From the NCBI GenBank assembly GCA_028719885.1, contig JAQYLT010000069.1, forward strand, positions 1 to 49,596: DNA of 49,596 nucleotides. The letters run 5' to 3'. Every line of letters starts with the position of its first letter. Positions within the stretch are counted from its first letter, which is position 1. Under the pieces are notes generated by a model, which had not been told where the DNA came from, searched no databases, and was given only the letters and a program-made list of their open reading frames with translations. The position numbers were made by a program, and so were the translations under genes. Source of the DNA: Bacillota bacterium (GTDB lineage: Bacteria; Bacillota; Clostridia; Oscillospirales; Oscillospiraceae). Positions 7,544-15,263 of the stretch are shown here, one piece after another.

Positions 7544-7645
7544 GGTCACTTTCTTGTCGCCGAACAAGAAAGTAACCAAAGAAGTCGGCTTAGGGGGAGG
7601 CGCTGAATGTCTCACTCCCGAAGCCAAAGCCGCCCTCCCCCTAAG
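7544..7645. repeat. Two-hairpin element, widespread intergenic type
   Basis: The first hairpin has perfect 10-bp arms ACTTTCTTGT (7548-7557) and ACAAGAAAGT (7564-7573), and is followed by AACCAAAGAAG. The second has perfect 12-bp arms CTTAGGGGGAGG (7589-7600) and CCTCCCCCTAAG (7634-7645). From memory, the first hairpin plus AACCAAAGAA occurs in many unrelated bacterial genomes and is often mis-annotated as short proteins. What it does is not known to me. Confidence 0.6.
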
Positions 7646-7787
7646 TACCCTCTCCCGGCGCGCTTTTCCTGTTGTGCGTCTGTTGTTGCAGTTGTTCTTT
7701 TTAAGCAGCATAAGGGGCGGATTGCCGATTAACAACGCACCCTCGCCCTCCCCATTGGGGTAATGTCATCAACCTAACGATTTATAT

Positions 7788-7818
7788 CGTAGGGCGGGGG
7801 CAAGCCACCCGCCCTACG
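7788..7818. repeat. Solitary CGTAGGG/CCCTACG hairpin
   Basis: CGTAGGGCGGG, GGCAAGCCAC and CCGCCCTACG form a single 31-nt hairpin with the same ends as the larger repeat family but no internal core. Confidence 0.7.
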
Positions 7819-7993
7819 GTTAAACCATGGGTTTGTACGTATTTGCCGGGGGGGGCGATACCGTTGTGGCAGCTGGCTCCGCGCGGGAGGCTAATAGCCT
7901 CCCCTACAGTGGTGTGGTCCGGAATGTTACTCGATTAAAGAACAATATTCCTGCGTAAAGCCGATGGTCAAAACCTGGGTTTACAGGCCGGAA

Positions 7994-8048
7994 ACCATTG
8001 GTTAACCACTGGTTAACCATCGGGTAACCAGCGGGTAACCAGCGGGGA
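7994..8048. repeat. Five tandem 11-bp repeats upstream of the nfeD promoter
   Basis: Units at 7994, 8005, 8016, 8027 and 8038 all begin ACC and drift gradually from ACCATTGGTTA to ACCAGCGGGGA. The array ends 31 nt before the -35 box of the NfeD/SPFH promoter. The first two units contain GGTTAACC, itself a palindrome. Confidence 0.8.
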
Positions 8049-8079
8049 CTGGAAAAATGAAATAATCTAAAAATTACTA

Positions 8080-8108
8080 TTGACAATCATGTGACCATGT
8101 GATATTAT
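8080..8108 (+). promoter_or_regulatory. Promoter of the NfeD-SPFH operon
   Basis: TTGACA (8080-8085), 17-nt spacer, TATTAT (8103-8108). The match to the vegetative sigma consensus is 11 of 12. The leader is short, and AGGAGGTG follows at 8128-8135. Confidence 0.85.
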
Positions 8109-8140
8109 CATGTCATCAAACAGAAACAGGAGGTGTTTCA

Positions 8141-8596
8141 ATGATGATGTCAACCGTTGCATTGTGGTCACTGCTGGCTGTGGGCTTTCTGGTATTGGAA
8201 GCCTGCACCGTCGCCATGGTGAGCCTTTGGTTTGCCATCGGCGCGGCGGCAGCCCTGGTGCTGAGCCTGCTGGGGGCGGCGTTCTGGATTCAGACGGCGG
8301 CGTTCCTGGTGGTCTCCGGGGTGCTGCTGGCGCTGCTGCGGCCCATGATGCGAAAGTACGTAAAAATCACCAAGACCAATGTGGACAGTGTGCTGGGCAT
8401 GGAAGGCCTGGTCACCGAAAGCATTGACAATGTGTCCTACCAGGGCCAGGTGAAGCTGGGAGGCATGACTTGGTCAGCCCGCAGCACCTCCGGCGCTCCC
8501 ATCAGCGCCGGCACCCGGGTAACGGTGGACCGGGTAGAGGGGGTGAAGGTGTTCGTCTCTCCCGCCAAGGTTCCCAGCGAAACAAATGCAAACTGA
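8141..8596 (+). CDS. NfeD-like membrane protein
   Basis: A 151-residue protein with two to three N-terminal membrane helices (about residues 5-70: ALWSLLAVGFLVLEACTVAMVSLWFAIGAAAALV) and a C-terminal soluble beta domain (about 85-145) with LGMEGLVTESIDNVSYQGQVKLGG, typical of the OB fold of NfeD proteins. NfeD partners with stomatin/SPFH proteins in membrane microdomains. The SPFH gene starts 18 nt downstream. Three ATG codons follow the AGGAGGTG site; the first at 8141 lies 5 nt away and the second at 8144 lies 8 nt away, so either may be used. Confidence 0.88.
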   Translation: MMMSTVALWSLLAVGFLVLEACTVAMVSLWFAIGAAAALVLSLLGAAFWIQTAAFLVVSGVLLALLRPMMRKYVKITKTNVDSVLGMEGLVTESIDNVSYQGQVKLGGMTWSARSTSGAPISAGTRVTVDRVEGVKVFVSPAKVPSETNAN

Positions 8597-8614
8597 TTTT
8601 ATGGAGGTAACAAA

Positions 8615-9529
8615 ATGATTTGGATGATTTTAATTCTCGCGGTAATTTTCCTGCTGATCATCCCCAACATCAAGGTGGTGCAGCAGTCCCGGGCTTACGT
8701 CATTGAGCGGCTGGGCGCGTTCCAGACCGTCTGGGGCGTGGGCATGCACTTCAAGGTTCCCTTTATCGATCGGGTCGCCCGGAAGGTCAGCCTGAAAGAG
8801 CAGGTGCTGGACTATCCCCCCCAGCCCGTGATCACCAAGGACAACGTGACCATGCAGATCGACACCGTTGTCTACTTCCAGATCACCGACCCCAAGCTGT
8901 ACTGCTACGGCGTGGAGCAGCCCATGATGGCCATGGAAACCCTCACCGCCACCACCCTGCGTAACATCATCGGCGATCTGGAGCTGGACCAGACCCTGAC
9001 CTCCCGTGACGTGGTGAACACCAAGATGCGCTCCATCTTGGATGAGGCCACCGACCCCTGGGGCATCAAGGTCAACCGGGTGGAGCTGAAGAACATCCTG
9101 CCTCCCGCCGACATCCAGAACTCCATGGAGAAGCAGATGAAGGCCGAGCGGGACCGCCGTCAGTCCATCCTCCAGGCCGAGGGCCAGAAGAAGTCCGCCA
9201 TCCTCATTGCCGAGGGTGAAAAGGAGTCCGCCATTCTGAAGGCCTCCGCCGAAAAGGAAGCCGCCATTTTGAAGGCAGAGGCCGAAAAGCAGGCCGCCAT
9301 CCTGAGAGCCGACGGCGAAGCCGCAGCCATCCGCGCCGTGCAGCAGGCCCTGGCCGATTCCCTGGAAATGCTGAACGAAAAGGCCCCCAACGACAATGTT
9401 CTGAAGCTGAAGGCCATCGAGGCCATGCAGAAGGTTGCCGACGGGCAGGCCACCAAGATCATCATCCCCAGCGAAATGCAGGGGCTGGTGGGGCTTGCAA
9501 ACGGCATTGTGGAAAGCGCCAAGCAGTAA
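8615..9529 (+). CDS. SPFH/stomatin-like (slipin/QmcA-type) membrane scaffold protein
   Basis: A 304-residue protein with one N-terminal membrane helix (about residues 2-18), an SPFH/Band-7 domain (about 20-180: VVQQSRAYVIERLGAFQTVW, VTMQIDTVVYFQITDP) and a long charged coiled coil (about 170-245) made of repeats of the type KxSAILxAEGEKES. The C-terminus is small and apolar. Proteins of this family form large oligomeric rings at the membrane and organise microdomains or protease complexes. It is paired with NfeD in one operon under the promoter at 8080-8108 and closed by the terminator at 9546-9573. GGAGG precedes the ATG. Confidence 0.92.
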   Translation: MIWMILILAVIFLLIIPNIKVVQQSRAYVIERLGAFQTVWGVGMHFKVPFIDRVARKVSLKEQVLDYPPQPVITKDNVTMQIDTVVYFQITDPKLYCYGVEQPMMAMETLTATTLRNIIGDLELDQTLTSRDVVNTKMRSILDEATDPWGIKVNRVELKNILPPADIQNSMEKQMKAERDRRQSILQAEGQKKSAILIAEGEKESAILKASAEKEAAILKAEAEKQAAILRADGEAAAIRAVQQALADSLEMLNEKAPNDNVLKLKAIEAMQKVADGQATKIIIPSEMQGLVGLANGIVESAKQ

Positions 9530-9545
9530 ATCGTTTTATTCCTCT

Positions 9546-9573
9546 CACCCTCCGGAAACGGAGGGTGAATTTT
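9546..9573 (+). terminator. Terminator of the NfeD-SPFH operon
   Basis: A perfect 9-bp stem (CACCCTCCG / CGGAGGGTG) is capped by a GAAA loop and followed by AATTTT. Confidence 0.8.
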
Positions 9574-9575
9574 AA

Positions 9576-9707
9576 GAGGGCTACCTGTGGGAAATGCTGC
9601 AGCAGGGGGAGGTCAACTGCCAGCAGATGCGCCAGGATTTCGGCAGCCTGCTGGGATTCTGGAAATCCGTATATTACAGTGAGGAGAAAAAGGATGAATG
9701 CCATTGA
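9576..9707 (+). pseudogene. Possible C-terminal remnant of an upstream gene
   Basis: Between the terminator and the ABC ATPase, one frame reads open for 43 codons right after a TAA. It encodes EGYLWEMLQQGEVNCQQMRQ and DFGSLLGFWKSVYYSEEKKD, and ends overlapping the ATPase start. It reads like the end of a real soluble protein, such as the regulator that often precedes this type of exporter, with the front part lost. An internal ATG at 9594 could also start a 37-residue peptide. The call rests only on protein-like composition. Confidence 0.3.
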
Positions 9708-10575
9708 AACCAAGCAATTAACCAAATTCTACGGCTCCGCCCGGGGCATCGAGAATCTGGATCTGTCCGTGGAGCAGGGGGACTTCTTCGGCTTCATCGG
9801 CCCCAACGGCGCGGGGAAAAGCACCACCATCCGCACCCTGCTGGGTCTCATCAGCCCCACCGGCGGCTCCGCCTCGGTGCTGGGGCTGGACATCCGCAGG
9901 GAAAAGCCCCAGCTTCTTTCACGGGTGGGCTATCTGCCCTCGGAAATCACCTTTTACCCTGGGATGAAAGTATCCCAGGTGCTGCGGCTCTCCGCCCGGC
10001 TGCGAAATAAAAACTGCGACCGGGAGGCGGCGGAGCTGTGCAGCCGGCTCCAGCTGGATGTGAGCCGCCGGGTGGAGGATTTGTCTCTGGGCAACCGGAA
10101 AAAGGTGGGCATCGTCTGCGCCCTGCAGCACAGCCCGGAGCTGCTGATTCTGGACGAGGCCACCAGCGGCCTGGACCCACTGATGCAGCGGGAATTTTTC
10201 GAGATTTTGCAGGAGCGGAACCGGGAGGGCACCACGGTGTTCCTTTCCAGCCATGTGCTCTCTGAAATCCAGCACAACTGCAGCCGGGCGGCCATCATCC
10301 GGGGCGGCAAAATCGTTGCCAGCGGCGCGGTGAGTGAGTTGGCAGATTCCGGCGCCCGCAGGGTGCAGCTGCGGGGGCAGCTGGATTTGACCGGACTGAC
10401 GGGAATCCGGGGTCTGTCCCAAGCAGGCGACAGCATGAGCTTCCTCTACAGCGGTGATCTCCCGGCGCTGCTGGGCAGACTGGCCCAGGGAAAGGTCCAG
10501 GACCTGACCATCGCCGAGCCGGACCTGGAGGAAATCTTCCTGCATTACTACGAAAGCGAGGCGGATGAGAAATGA
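9694..10575 (+). CDS. ABC exporter ATP-binding protein
   Basis: A 293-residue ATPase that powers the ABC-2 permease encoded just downstream. Walker A GPNGAGKST lies near residue 40, Walker B LLILDEATSGLD near 150, and the signature is the variant LSLGNRKK rather than LSGGQ. The H-loop is SSHVLSE. The C-terminal 80 residues (from about 215) are an accessory domain seen in antibiotic or bacteriocin-type exporters. The ATG at 9694 is chosen because GAGGAG lies 8 nt upstream; the frame extends further up but through the terminator. It overlaps the permease by 4 nt (ATGA). The substrate is unknown. Confidence 0.9.
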   Translation: MNAIETKQLTKFYGSARGIENLDLSVEQGDFFGFIGPNGAGKSTTIRTLLGLISPTGGSASVLGLDIRREKPQLLSRVGYLPSEITFYPGMKVSQVLRLSARLRNKNCDREAAELCSRLQLDVSRRVEDLSLGNRKKVGIVCALQHSPELLILDEATSGLDPLMQREFFEILQERNREGTTVFLSSHVLSEIQHNCSRAAIIRGGKIVASGAVSELADSGARRVQLRGQLDLTGLTGIRGLSQAGDSMSFLYSGDLPALLGRLAQGKVQDLTIAEPDLEEIFLHYYESEADEK

Positions 10576-11357
10576 CGATTCTGAATCACGAGCTGCGGAT
10601 GGGCCGGAAGACCCTGGCCATCTGGACCGCGGCCATCGGCGGCTTCATTGCCTGCTGCGTGTTCCTGTTCCCGGAAATGGCAGGGCAGATGAAAACGGTG
10701 AGCAATATCTTCGCCTCCATGGGGGCCTTTACCGCCGCCTTCGGCATGGACCGGCTGAATTTCGGCACCCTCACCGGCTTCTATGCCATTGAGTGCGGCA
10801 ACATCCTGGGCATCGGCGGTGCCCTGTTTGCGTCCATGCTGGCGTCCAACATGCTGTGCAAGGAGGAAAAGGAGCACACCGCCGAGTTTCTGCTCACCCA
10901 TCCCGTCACCCGAATGCGGGTGGTGACGGAAAAGCTGGCCTCGCTGCTGGTGCAGACGGTGATCATGAACGCGGTGGTGTTCCTGCTGGCCATTGCCTCG
11001 GTGGCCGCCATTGGATATGAAATCCCCTGGAAGGAGCTGGCGCTGCTCCACGGTGCCAACCTGCTGGTGCAGCTGGAGCTGGAAGCCATCTGCTTCGGCA
11101 TCTCTGCCTTTTTGCGCCGGGGCGGCCTGGGCATCGGCATGGGGCTGACCATCTGCTTCTACTTTTTGAATCTCATTGCCAACCTGAGCAAGCAGGCCAA
11201 ATTCCTGAAGTACATCACCCCCTTTGGCTACGCCGAGGGTGCGGATCTCCTGTCCGACGGCAGGCTGAATCCTGAGTATCTGGCCGTGGGCATGTGCTTT
11301 GCCGCCGTGGGCATTGTGGCCGCCTTCTGGCAGTACGGGAAAAAGGACATTCACTAG
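10572..11357 (+). CDS. ABC-2 type exporter permease
   Basis: A 261-residue integral membrane protein with about six hydrophobic segments (near residues 18-38, 62-85, 100-112, 135-160, 185-205 and 240-258). The loop CKEEKEHTAEFLLTHPVTR after the second segment is typical of ABC-2 permeases of the YhaP/NatB type. It is translationally coupled to the ATPase gene through an ATGA overlap. Together they form an exporter of unknown substrate. The operon ends at a hairpin-ended repeat starting immediately after the stop. Confidence 0.85.
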   Translation: MTILNHELRMGRKTLAIWTAAIGGFIACCVFLFPEMAGQMKTVSNIFASMGAFTAAFGMDRLNFGTLTGFYAIECGNILGIGGALFASMLASNMLCKEEKEHTAEFLLTHPVTRMRVVTEKLASLLVQTVIMNAVVFLLAIASVAAIGYEIPWKELALLHGANLLVQLELEAICFGISAFLRRGGLGIGMGLTICFYFLNLIANLSKQAKFLKYITPFGYAEGADLLSDGRLNPEYLAVGMCFAAVGIVAAFWQYGKKDIH

Positions 11358-11703
11358 TGTGCATATCGGCTTGACTCAGCAGAGCTGCAAATTGGAATTT
11401 GACAGTATGTGTCCATGGGGAACGGATTTATCCGTTCCGACCGCGAAGCGGAATTACCGCACCCAATTATTTGGCAAAGGGCCAAGTTATCCGAATATCC
11501 AGCCAAATTTATGATAAAAACATCCGCAAAAGCGGCTTCGCCGACGGAATGAGCAAGCCCATTCCCTACGGTGTTGTCCAACATTGTACCATTCAACATA
11601 CCCCAATAAAAATGTTACCGGGCGGAACGGATAAATCCGTTCCCTACGAAACATCCTGTCAAATTCCTGTTTGCCGGATTGCTGAGCAAAGCCGATAAGC
11701 ACA
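11358..11703. repeat. Hairpin-ended repeat with an outer inverted repeat (long form)
   Basis: The outermost arms are GTGCATATCGGCTTGACTCAGCA plus AATTTGACAG on the left and, inverted, CTGTCAAATT and GCTGAGCAAAGCCGATAAGCAC on the right. Inside are the GGAACGGATTTATCCGTTCC palindrome at about 11418-11439 and CGGAACGGATAAATCC to CCCTACG at 11623-11648. A GGAATGAGCAAGCCCATTCC type end also lies inside at 11545-11570. The family core TGTACCATTCAACATACCCC is at about 11586-11604. No gene is seen between 11358 and 11785. Confidence 0.8.
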
Positions 11704-11735
11704 TTCACGAATTTCCATTTCAATTCACAGACAAA

Positions 11736-11765
11736 CCCCCAGCCGCTGCACATAGCGGCTGGGGG
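11736..11765 (-). terminator. Terminator of the ligA-mrnC operon
   Basis: A perfect 12-bp stem (CCCCCAGCCGCT / AGCGGCTGGGGG) with a 6-nt loop; the reverse-strand tail is TTTGTCTG. It lies 20 nt past the mrnC stop. Confidence 0.75.
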
Positions 11766-11785
11766 GTATCGTTATGGGATCAAAG

Positions 11786-12190
11786 TCACGCTTCCGTGAT
11801 GGCGGCCTGAAAAAGCTGATTGATTCGCTGGATTTCCCCCGCCAGGTACAACGCGCCGAACAAAGTCTCCAAGCCGGTGGCCTTGGCGTACTGGGCAGGG
11901 GTGGCCCCCTTGGGCACAGCGTGGACATGGGAATTCTTCCCCCGGCGGTAGTAGGCCGCCTCCTGCTCCGTCAAAAGGGGCAGCAGCTTCTCCGCATAGG
12001 CGGCCTGGGCAGGAGCCTTCACCATGGAAATGGTGTCGTGGTGCAGGCGGCCCACGGTTTTCTCCCCCTGGGCGCAGAGGAAGCTCCGGCACAGCAGCTC
12101 CCACACCCCGTCGCCGATGTGGGCAAGGCCCAGATTGGAAATGGCATCGATCTGCTGCCGGGTCAGATTCATTTGAAAATAGTTTTCCAC
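11786..12190 (-). CDS. mrnC: Mini-ribonuclease III
   Basis: A 134-residue RNase III catalytic domain without a dsRNA-binding domain, the form that matures 23S rRNA ends in Firmicutes. The N-terminal NLGLAHIGDGVWELLCR corresponds to the conserved LAYIGDAVYE helix with the metal-binding aspartate kept, and the Tyr replaced by His. HVHAVPKGATPAQYAKATGLETLFGALYLAGE near the end carries the second acidic cluster. I choose a GTG start at 12190 because GGAGG sits 7 nt upstream; this overlaps the preceding gene by 22 nt. An ATG at 12172 would give a slightly shorter protein. It is the last gene of the ligA operon. Confidence 0.85.
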   Translation of the reverse strand: MENYFQMNLTRQQIDAISNLGLAHIGDGVWELLCRSFLCAQGEKTVGRLHHDTISMVKAPAQAAYAEKLLPLLTEQEAAYYRRGKNSHVHAVPKGATPAQYAKATGLETLFGALYLAGEIQRINQLFQAAITEA

Positions 12191-12681
12191 AGCTTTCCTC
12201 CCCGTTTCACCAGATATTGCGCGCAAAGCCCGGTAAACAGCCCGGTGAAAATACTGATGACGATCATCACCGGCAGATACACCAGCAGCCCCAGCGTCCG
12301 GGTGATGGCAATGGCCGCGATCATCTGCCCGATGGAATGGGCAATGGCCCCCAGGCAGCCGGCGGCCCAGAGCTGATTGTCCTTCAAAATTTTCCGCAGC
12401 CCGATGGTGACCAGAATGGCCAGGGCGCCTCCGGAGGCGGAATAGAGAATGGTGCTGAAATTACCGGCGAACACCGCTCCCAGAAACACCCGGCAGGCCA
12501 GCACCGCCACCCCCGCCCCGGGTCCCATGGTGAACACCGTAAACACCGTGACAATGTTCGAGAGCCCCAATTTCACCCCCGGCACAGGGACCACCGGCGG
12601 AATCTGGGCTTCGATCATAAAGATGGTCAGGGCAATGGCGGTGAGCAGCCCCAAAACCGCGATTTTCTTCGTTTTTCTCAA
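12169..12681 (-). CDS. Gx transporter family protein (heptaprenyl diphosphate synthase component I-like)
   Basis: A 170-residue membrane protein with five to six helices and the conserved N-terminal block IEAQIPPVVPVPGVKLGLSNIV followed by GAGVAVLACRVFLGAVFAG. This family is annotated as heptaprenyl diphosphate synthase component I or Gx transporter and resembles ECF-type S components; its substrate is not established. I place the start at a TTG (12681) because AAAGGA lies 7 nt upstream and an in-frame ATG at 12714 falls inside the ligA coding end. It lies between ligA and mrnC in one operon. Confidence 0.75.
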   Translation of the reverse strand: MRKTKKIAVLGLLTAIALTIFMIEAQIPPVVPVPGVKLGLSNIVTVFTVFTMGPGAGVAVLACRVFLGAVFAGNFSTILYSASGGALAILVTIGLRKILKDNQLWAAGCLGAIAHSIGQMIAAIAITRTLGLLVYLPVMIVISIFTGLFTGLCAQYLVKRGGKLWKTIFK

Positions 12682-12701
12682 GGTCTGTTCCTTTCCCCCG
12701 G

Positions 12702-14699
12702 TCAGTCCTGGCACATGGCGATGAATTCCTCTTCGGAAATGATCTTCGTGCCGAATTTGGCGGCCTTCTGGTTCTTGCTGCTGCCGGAGGACTTGTCGTT
12801 GGTAATCAGGTAATCGGTTTTGGCGCTGACGCCGGAAACCACCTTGCCCCCCCGCTTTTCGATCTGCTCCACCAGAGCGTCCCGGTTGGGGAAATGGTTC
12901 AGCTTGCCGGTAATGCAGAAGCTCTGCCCGGAAAGTCCCAGGGGGGCGTTTTCAGCCGGTGTCTCGTCGGCAATCCGCAGAAGCCCAATCAGGGGCCGGA
13001 TGCGCTCCTGATTCTCCCGGACGAACCGGTTGATTCCGGTGCTCATGATCTCCCCGAAGCCATCCAGCTCCGTCCAGTCATGGTCCGCCAGAGCCATATC
13101 CAAAAAGGCCTCCAGAGGGTTGCCTGTTCCGGCGGAGAAGCACCGGGCGGCCAGGAGCTTGGCGTTATTCTTTCCGATGTTGGGAATACCAATGGCGGTG
13201 AGCACATTGCTCATGCGGCAATCGCGGCTTTCCTCAATGGAATTCAGGAGATTGTCCACGCTGTCCTTGCCCAGGCGGTCCAGGCCTTCCAGCTCCTGCC
13301 GGTGCTCTGACAAATGGTAGATATCGGCAAAGTCCCGGATAAAGCCATTTTCGATCAGCAGGCGCAGCCGCTCCTCGGACAGGCCCAGGATATTCATGGC
13401 ATCCCGGCTGACAAAATAGGTGATCTGGTCCAGCCGGATGGCGGGGCAGCGGGGATTGACACAGTAGAGCATTTCCCGGCCGTTGTCATTGCGAAGCTCC
13501 AGGGGCTCGCCGCAGCTGCCGCACCGGGTGGGGAACTGATAATTGGCCGACCGGGTGAGATTGTCCGTGACCATGGGGATGATCTGGTTGGCCTTGATGA
13601 CGGTGATGGTATCCCCCAGGCCCAGCTCCAGCTCCTTGATGATGCTCACATTGTTCAGAGACGCCCGGCTGACGGTGGTGCCGTCGATCTCCACCGGGTC
13701 AAAAACCGCCACCGGGTTCACCTGGCCAGTGCGGTTGGTGCTCCATTCAATCTGCCGCAGGACGGTTTCATTCCGGTCCTGATAGAATTTAAAGGCCAGG
13801 GAATGCTTGGGATGGTGGCCGGTGCTGCCCAGATTCGCGCCGTAGGCCACATCGTTGAAGGAGCCCACAATGCCGTCGATGGGGTAGCCCAGGGCGGCGC
13901 AGCGCTGCTGCAAATCCTCCATGGCCTCATTCAGGCAATCCAGCCGCTCCTGCCTGGTTTCAAACCGGTTTTCCACATATCGGTTCGGCACCACCTCAAA
14001 GCCAAGTCCCGCCAGGAAGGCAAAGCTGCCGCTGTAGGTGTCCGTTCCGGCAACGGGGGCGCCGGTTTCATCCCGTGCGCTGTAGAGCTTCCAGGCGATG
14101 AAGCGGACGTTTCGTCTGGCCGCCACCCGGCTGTCCAGCTGGCGCACGGTGCCGCTGACCAGATTTCGGGGGTTTTTGTATTCCGTGTTCTCCCGGCTGA
14201 TGATTTCCCGGAAGGTGGGATAGTCGATGACGCACTCCCCATCCAGAATCAGCTCCCCTGCAAAGGGAATCCGCTGGGGCAGATTCACAAAGGTTCGCGC
14301 ATTGTGGGTGATGTCCTCCCCCACCTCGCCGTTGCCCCGGCTCTCGGCGCTGATCAGCTCTCCATTGCGGTACAGGAGGGAGGCGGTGAGCCCGTCCATT
14401 TTCCCCATGAGGCTCAGGGGCTTCCCCTGAAAATAGTCGGCAAATTCCCCTATGTCCGTGGTTTTTCCCAGGGACAGCAGAGGATGGTTGTGGGGCACCT
14501 TTTGCAGCTTGCTCACGGCGGTGTAGCCCACGGTGGCGGTGGGAGAATTGGCATAGACGATGCCTGTTTCCCGTTCCAGCCTGGCCAGCTCATCAAAAAG
14601 CCGGTCGTATTCCTGGTCGGAGACAGGGCTTTCATTTTGGTTGTAGTAGGCATCCCGGTATTGATTCAGCCGGTCCACCAGTTCTTTCATGTGATCCAT
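12702..14699 (-). CDS. ligA: NAD-dependent DNA ligase (LigA type)
   Basis: A 665-residue enzyme sealing DNA nicks with NAD. Order of domains: Ia and adenylation domain with the AMP-accepting lysine in KMDG (K100), OB fold, four-cysteine zinc finger (CGSCGEPL...CVNPRCPA, about residues 403-427), helix-hairpin-helix region, C-terminal BRCT (about 590-665). After the KxDG motif it reads ESRGNGEVGEDITHN where housekeeping ligases usually have TRGDGxxGEDVT, so this is a divergent member; a second, more canonical ligA may exist elsewhere. I chose the ATG at 14699; another at 14690 is possible. An AAAGGA lies upstream. First gene of its operon. Confidence 0.88.
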   Translation of the reverse strand: MDHMKELVDRLNQYRDAYYNQNESPVSDQEYDRLFDELARLERETGIVYANSPTATVGYTAVSKLQKVPHNHPLLSLGKTTDIGEFADYFQGKPLSLMGKMDGLTASLLYRNGELISAESRGNGEVGEDITHNARTFVNLPQRIPFAGELILDGECVIDYPTFREIISRENTEYKNPRNLVSGTVRQLDSRVAARRNVRFIAWKLYSARDETGAPVAGTDTYSGSFAFLAGLGFEVVPNRYVENRFETRQERLDCLNEAMEDLQQRCAALGYPIDGIVGSFNDVAYGANLGSTGHHPKHSLAFKFYQDRNETVLRQIEWSTNRTGQVNPVAVFDPVEIDGTTVSRASLNNVSIIKELELGLGDTITVIKANQIIPMVTDNLTRSANYQFPTRCGSCGEPLELRNDNGREMLYCVNPRCPAIRLDQITYFVSRDAMNILGLSEERLRLLIENGFIRDFADIYHLSEHRQELEGLDRLGKDSVDNLLNSIEESRDCRMSNVLTAIGIPNIGKNNAKLLAARCFSAGTGNPLEAFLDMALADHDWTELDGFGEIMSTGINRFVRENQERIRPLIGLLRIADETPAENAPLGLSGQSFCITGKLNHFPNRDALVEQIEKRGGKVVSGVSAKTDYLITNDKSSGSSKNQKAAKFGTKIISEEEFIAMCQD

Positions 14700-14752
14700 G
14701 TTAAAAATGTTCCTTTCCTGCCAGCATGGCCGGTGAATGGAAATATGCAATC

Positions 14753-14782
14753 ATTATAGCACATTCCATTGAGGAAATACAA
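14753..14782 (-). promoter_or_regulatory. Promoter of the ligA operon
   Basis: Reverse strand TTGTAT (14777-14782), 18-nt spacer, TATAAT (14753-14758), with TGC just upstream of the -10 box giving an extended -10. Confidence 0.7.
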
Positions 14783-14803
14783 CGAGAAATCTCAAATCAT
14801 CAA

Positions 14804-14831
14804 AAAACGACCTGCCGAAGCAAGTCGTTTT
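14804..14831 (-). terminator. Terminator of the hepT-mntA operon
   Basis: Arms AAAACGAC (14804-14811) and GTCGTTTT (14824-14831) with a further TGC/GCA pairing inside; the reverse-strand tail is GTCGTTTTTTG. It sits between the toxin-antitoxin pair and the ligA promoter. Confidence 0.75.
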
Positions 14832-14915
14832 GCGGTATGTGCCTCTCAGATTCCGTCGGATGCTCTGACGTCATCCATAATCTGTGTCCCACCAGGAGTC
14901 TTCCGACTTTCAATA

Positions 14916-15263
14916 TCATTTTTCCGATAACTGCTCCTCACAAAACTGAAGCAGCACGGGAATATCCACCGTTGCAGTTTCCCAGATAATGGCCTGGTCC
15001 ATTCTTCCGTAGTTATGGGCAACCAGATTCCGCATGGCTTTTATGGGGCCCCACTGGACACGGTTCGCGGTTGCCTGCCGGTACTCAGCTGACAACCCGC
15101 CGCTCAGTTCGCCAATTTGCAGGATGGAAAAGCTGACTGACCGCTGGTAGTCCGCATCCACCGCATAGATTTGAAAAGAATTTCCATATCGTTCAATGGT
15201 TTTTTCGATGGCGACGCAATACTCTTTCATATGCTGGATTCTCTGTAAATCAGGCGACATCAT
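14916..15263 (-). CDS. hepT: HEPN toxin, HepT-like
   Basis: A 115-residue helical HEPN protein, the RNase-type toxin of a type VII toxin-antitoxin pair. The motif RNLVAHNY (R78 to Y85) is the RX4HXY signature: Arg and His form the RNase site and the Tyr is the residue that the partner nucleotidyltransferase modifies with AMP in characterised systems. The start at 15263 overlaps the end of the antitoxin gene by 14 nt, and GGGAAAGGG lies upstream. Transcribed after the antitoxin gene and closed by the terminator at 14804-14831. Annotated families are also called DUF86. Confidence 0.88.
   Translation of the reverse strand: MMSPDLQRIQHMKEYCVAIEKTIERYGNSFQIYAVDADYQRSVSFSILQIGELSGGLSAEYRQATANRVQWGPIKAMRNLVAHNYGRMDQAIIWETATVDIPVLLQFCEEQLSEK

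Larger units (their letters stand above)
6951..8079. other. 1.1-kb gene-free interval with several repeat types
   Basis: I see no credible protein gene. From left to right there are four TTCCACA-containing 9-mers (about 7084-7245) around an AT-rich tract of about 120 nt, degenerate TATCCTA repeats (about 7285-7340), a partial hairpin-ended repeat (7412-7480), an element with two perfect hairpins (7544-7645), a solitary CGTAGGG...CCCTACG hairpin (7788-7818) and an 11-bp tandem array (7994-8048). The short open frames here all run through these repeats. Confidence 0.6.

Noticed and set aside
7451..7735. A 94-codon reverse frame in the gene-free interval
   Set aside because: It is a translation of the ACTTTCTTGT hairpin element and the GC-rich repeat; similar spurious proteins are known from other genomes.
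12169..12714. An ATG start at 12714 for the Gx-family protein
   Set aside because: It lies within the ligA coding end with no ribosome site in front; the TTG at 12681 has AAAGGA at good distance and starts at the conserved basic N-terminus.
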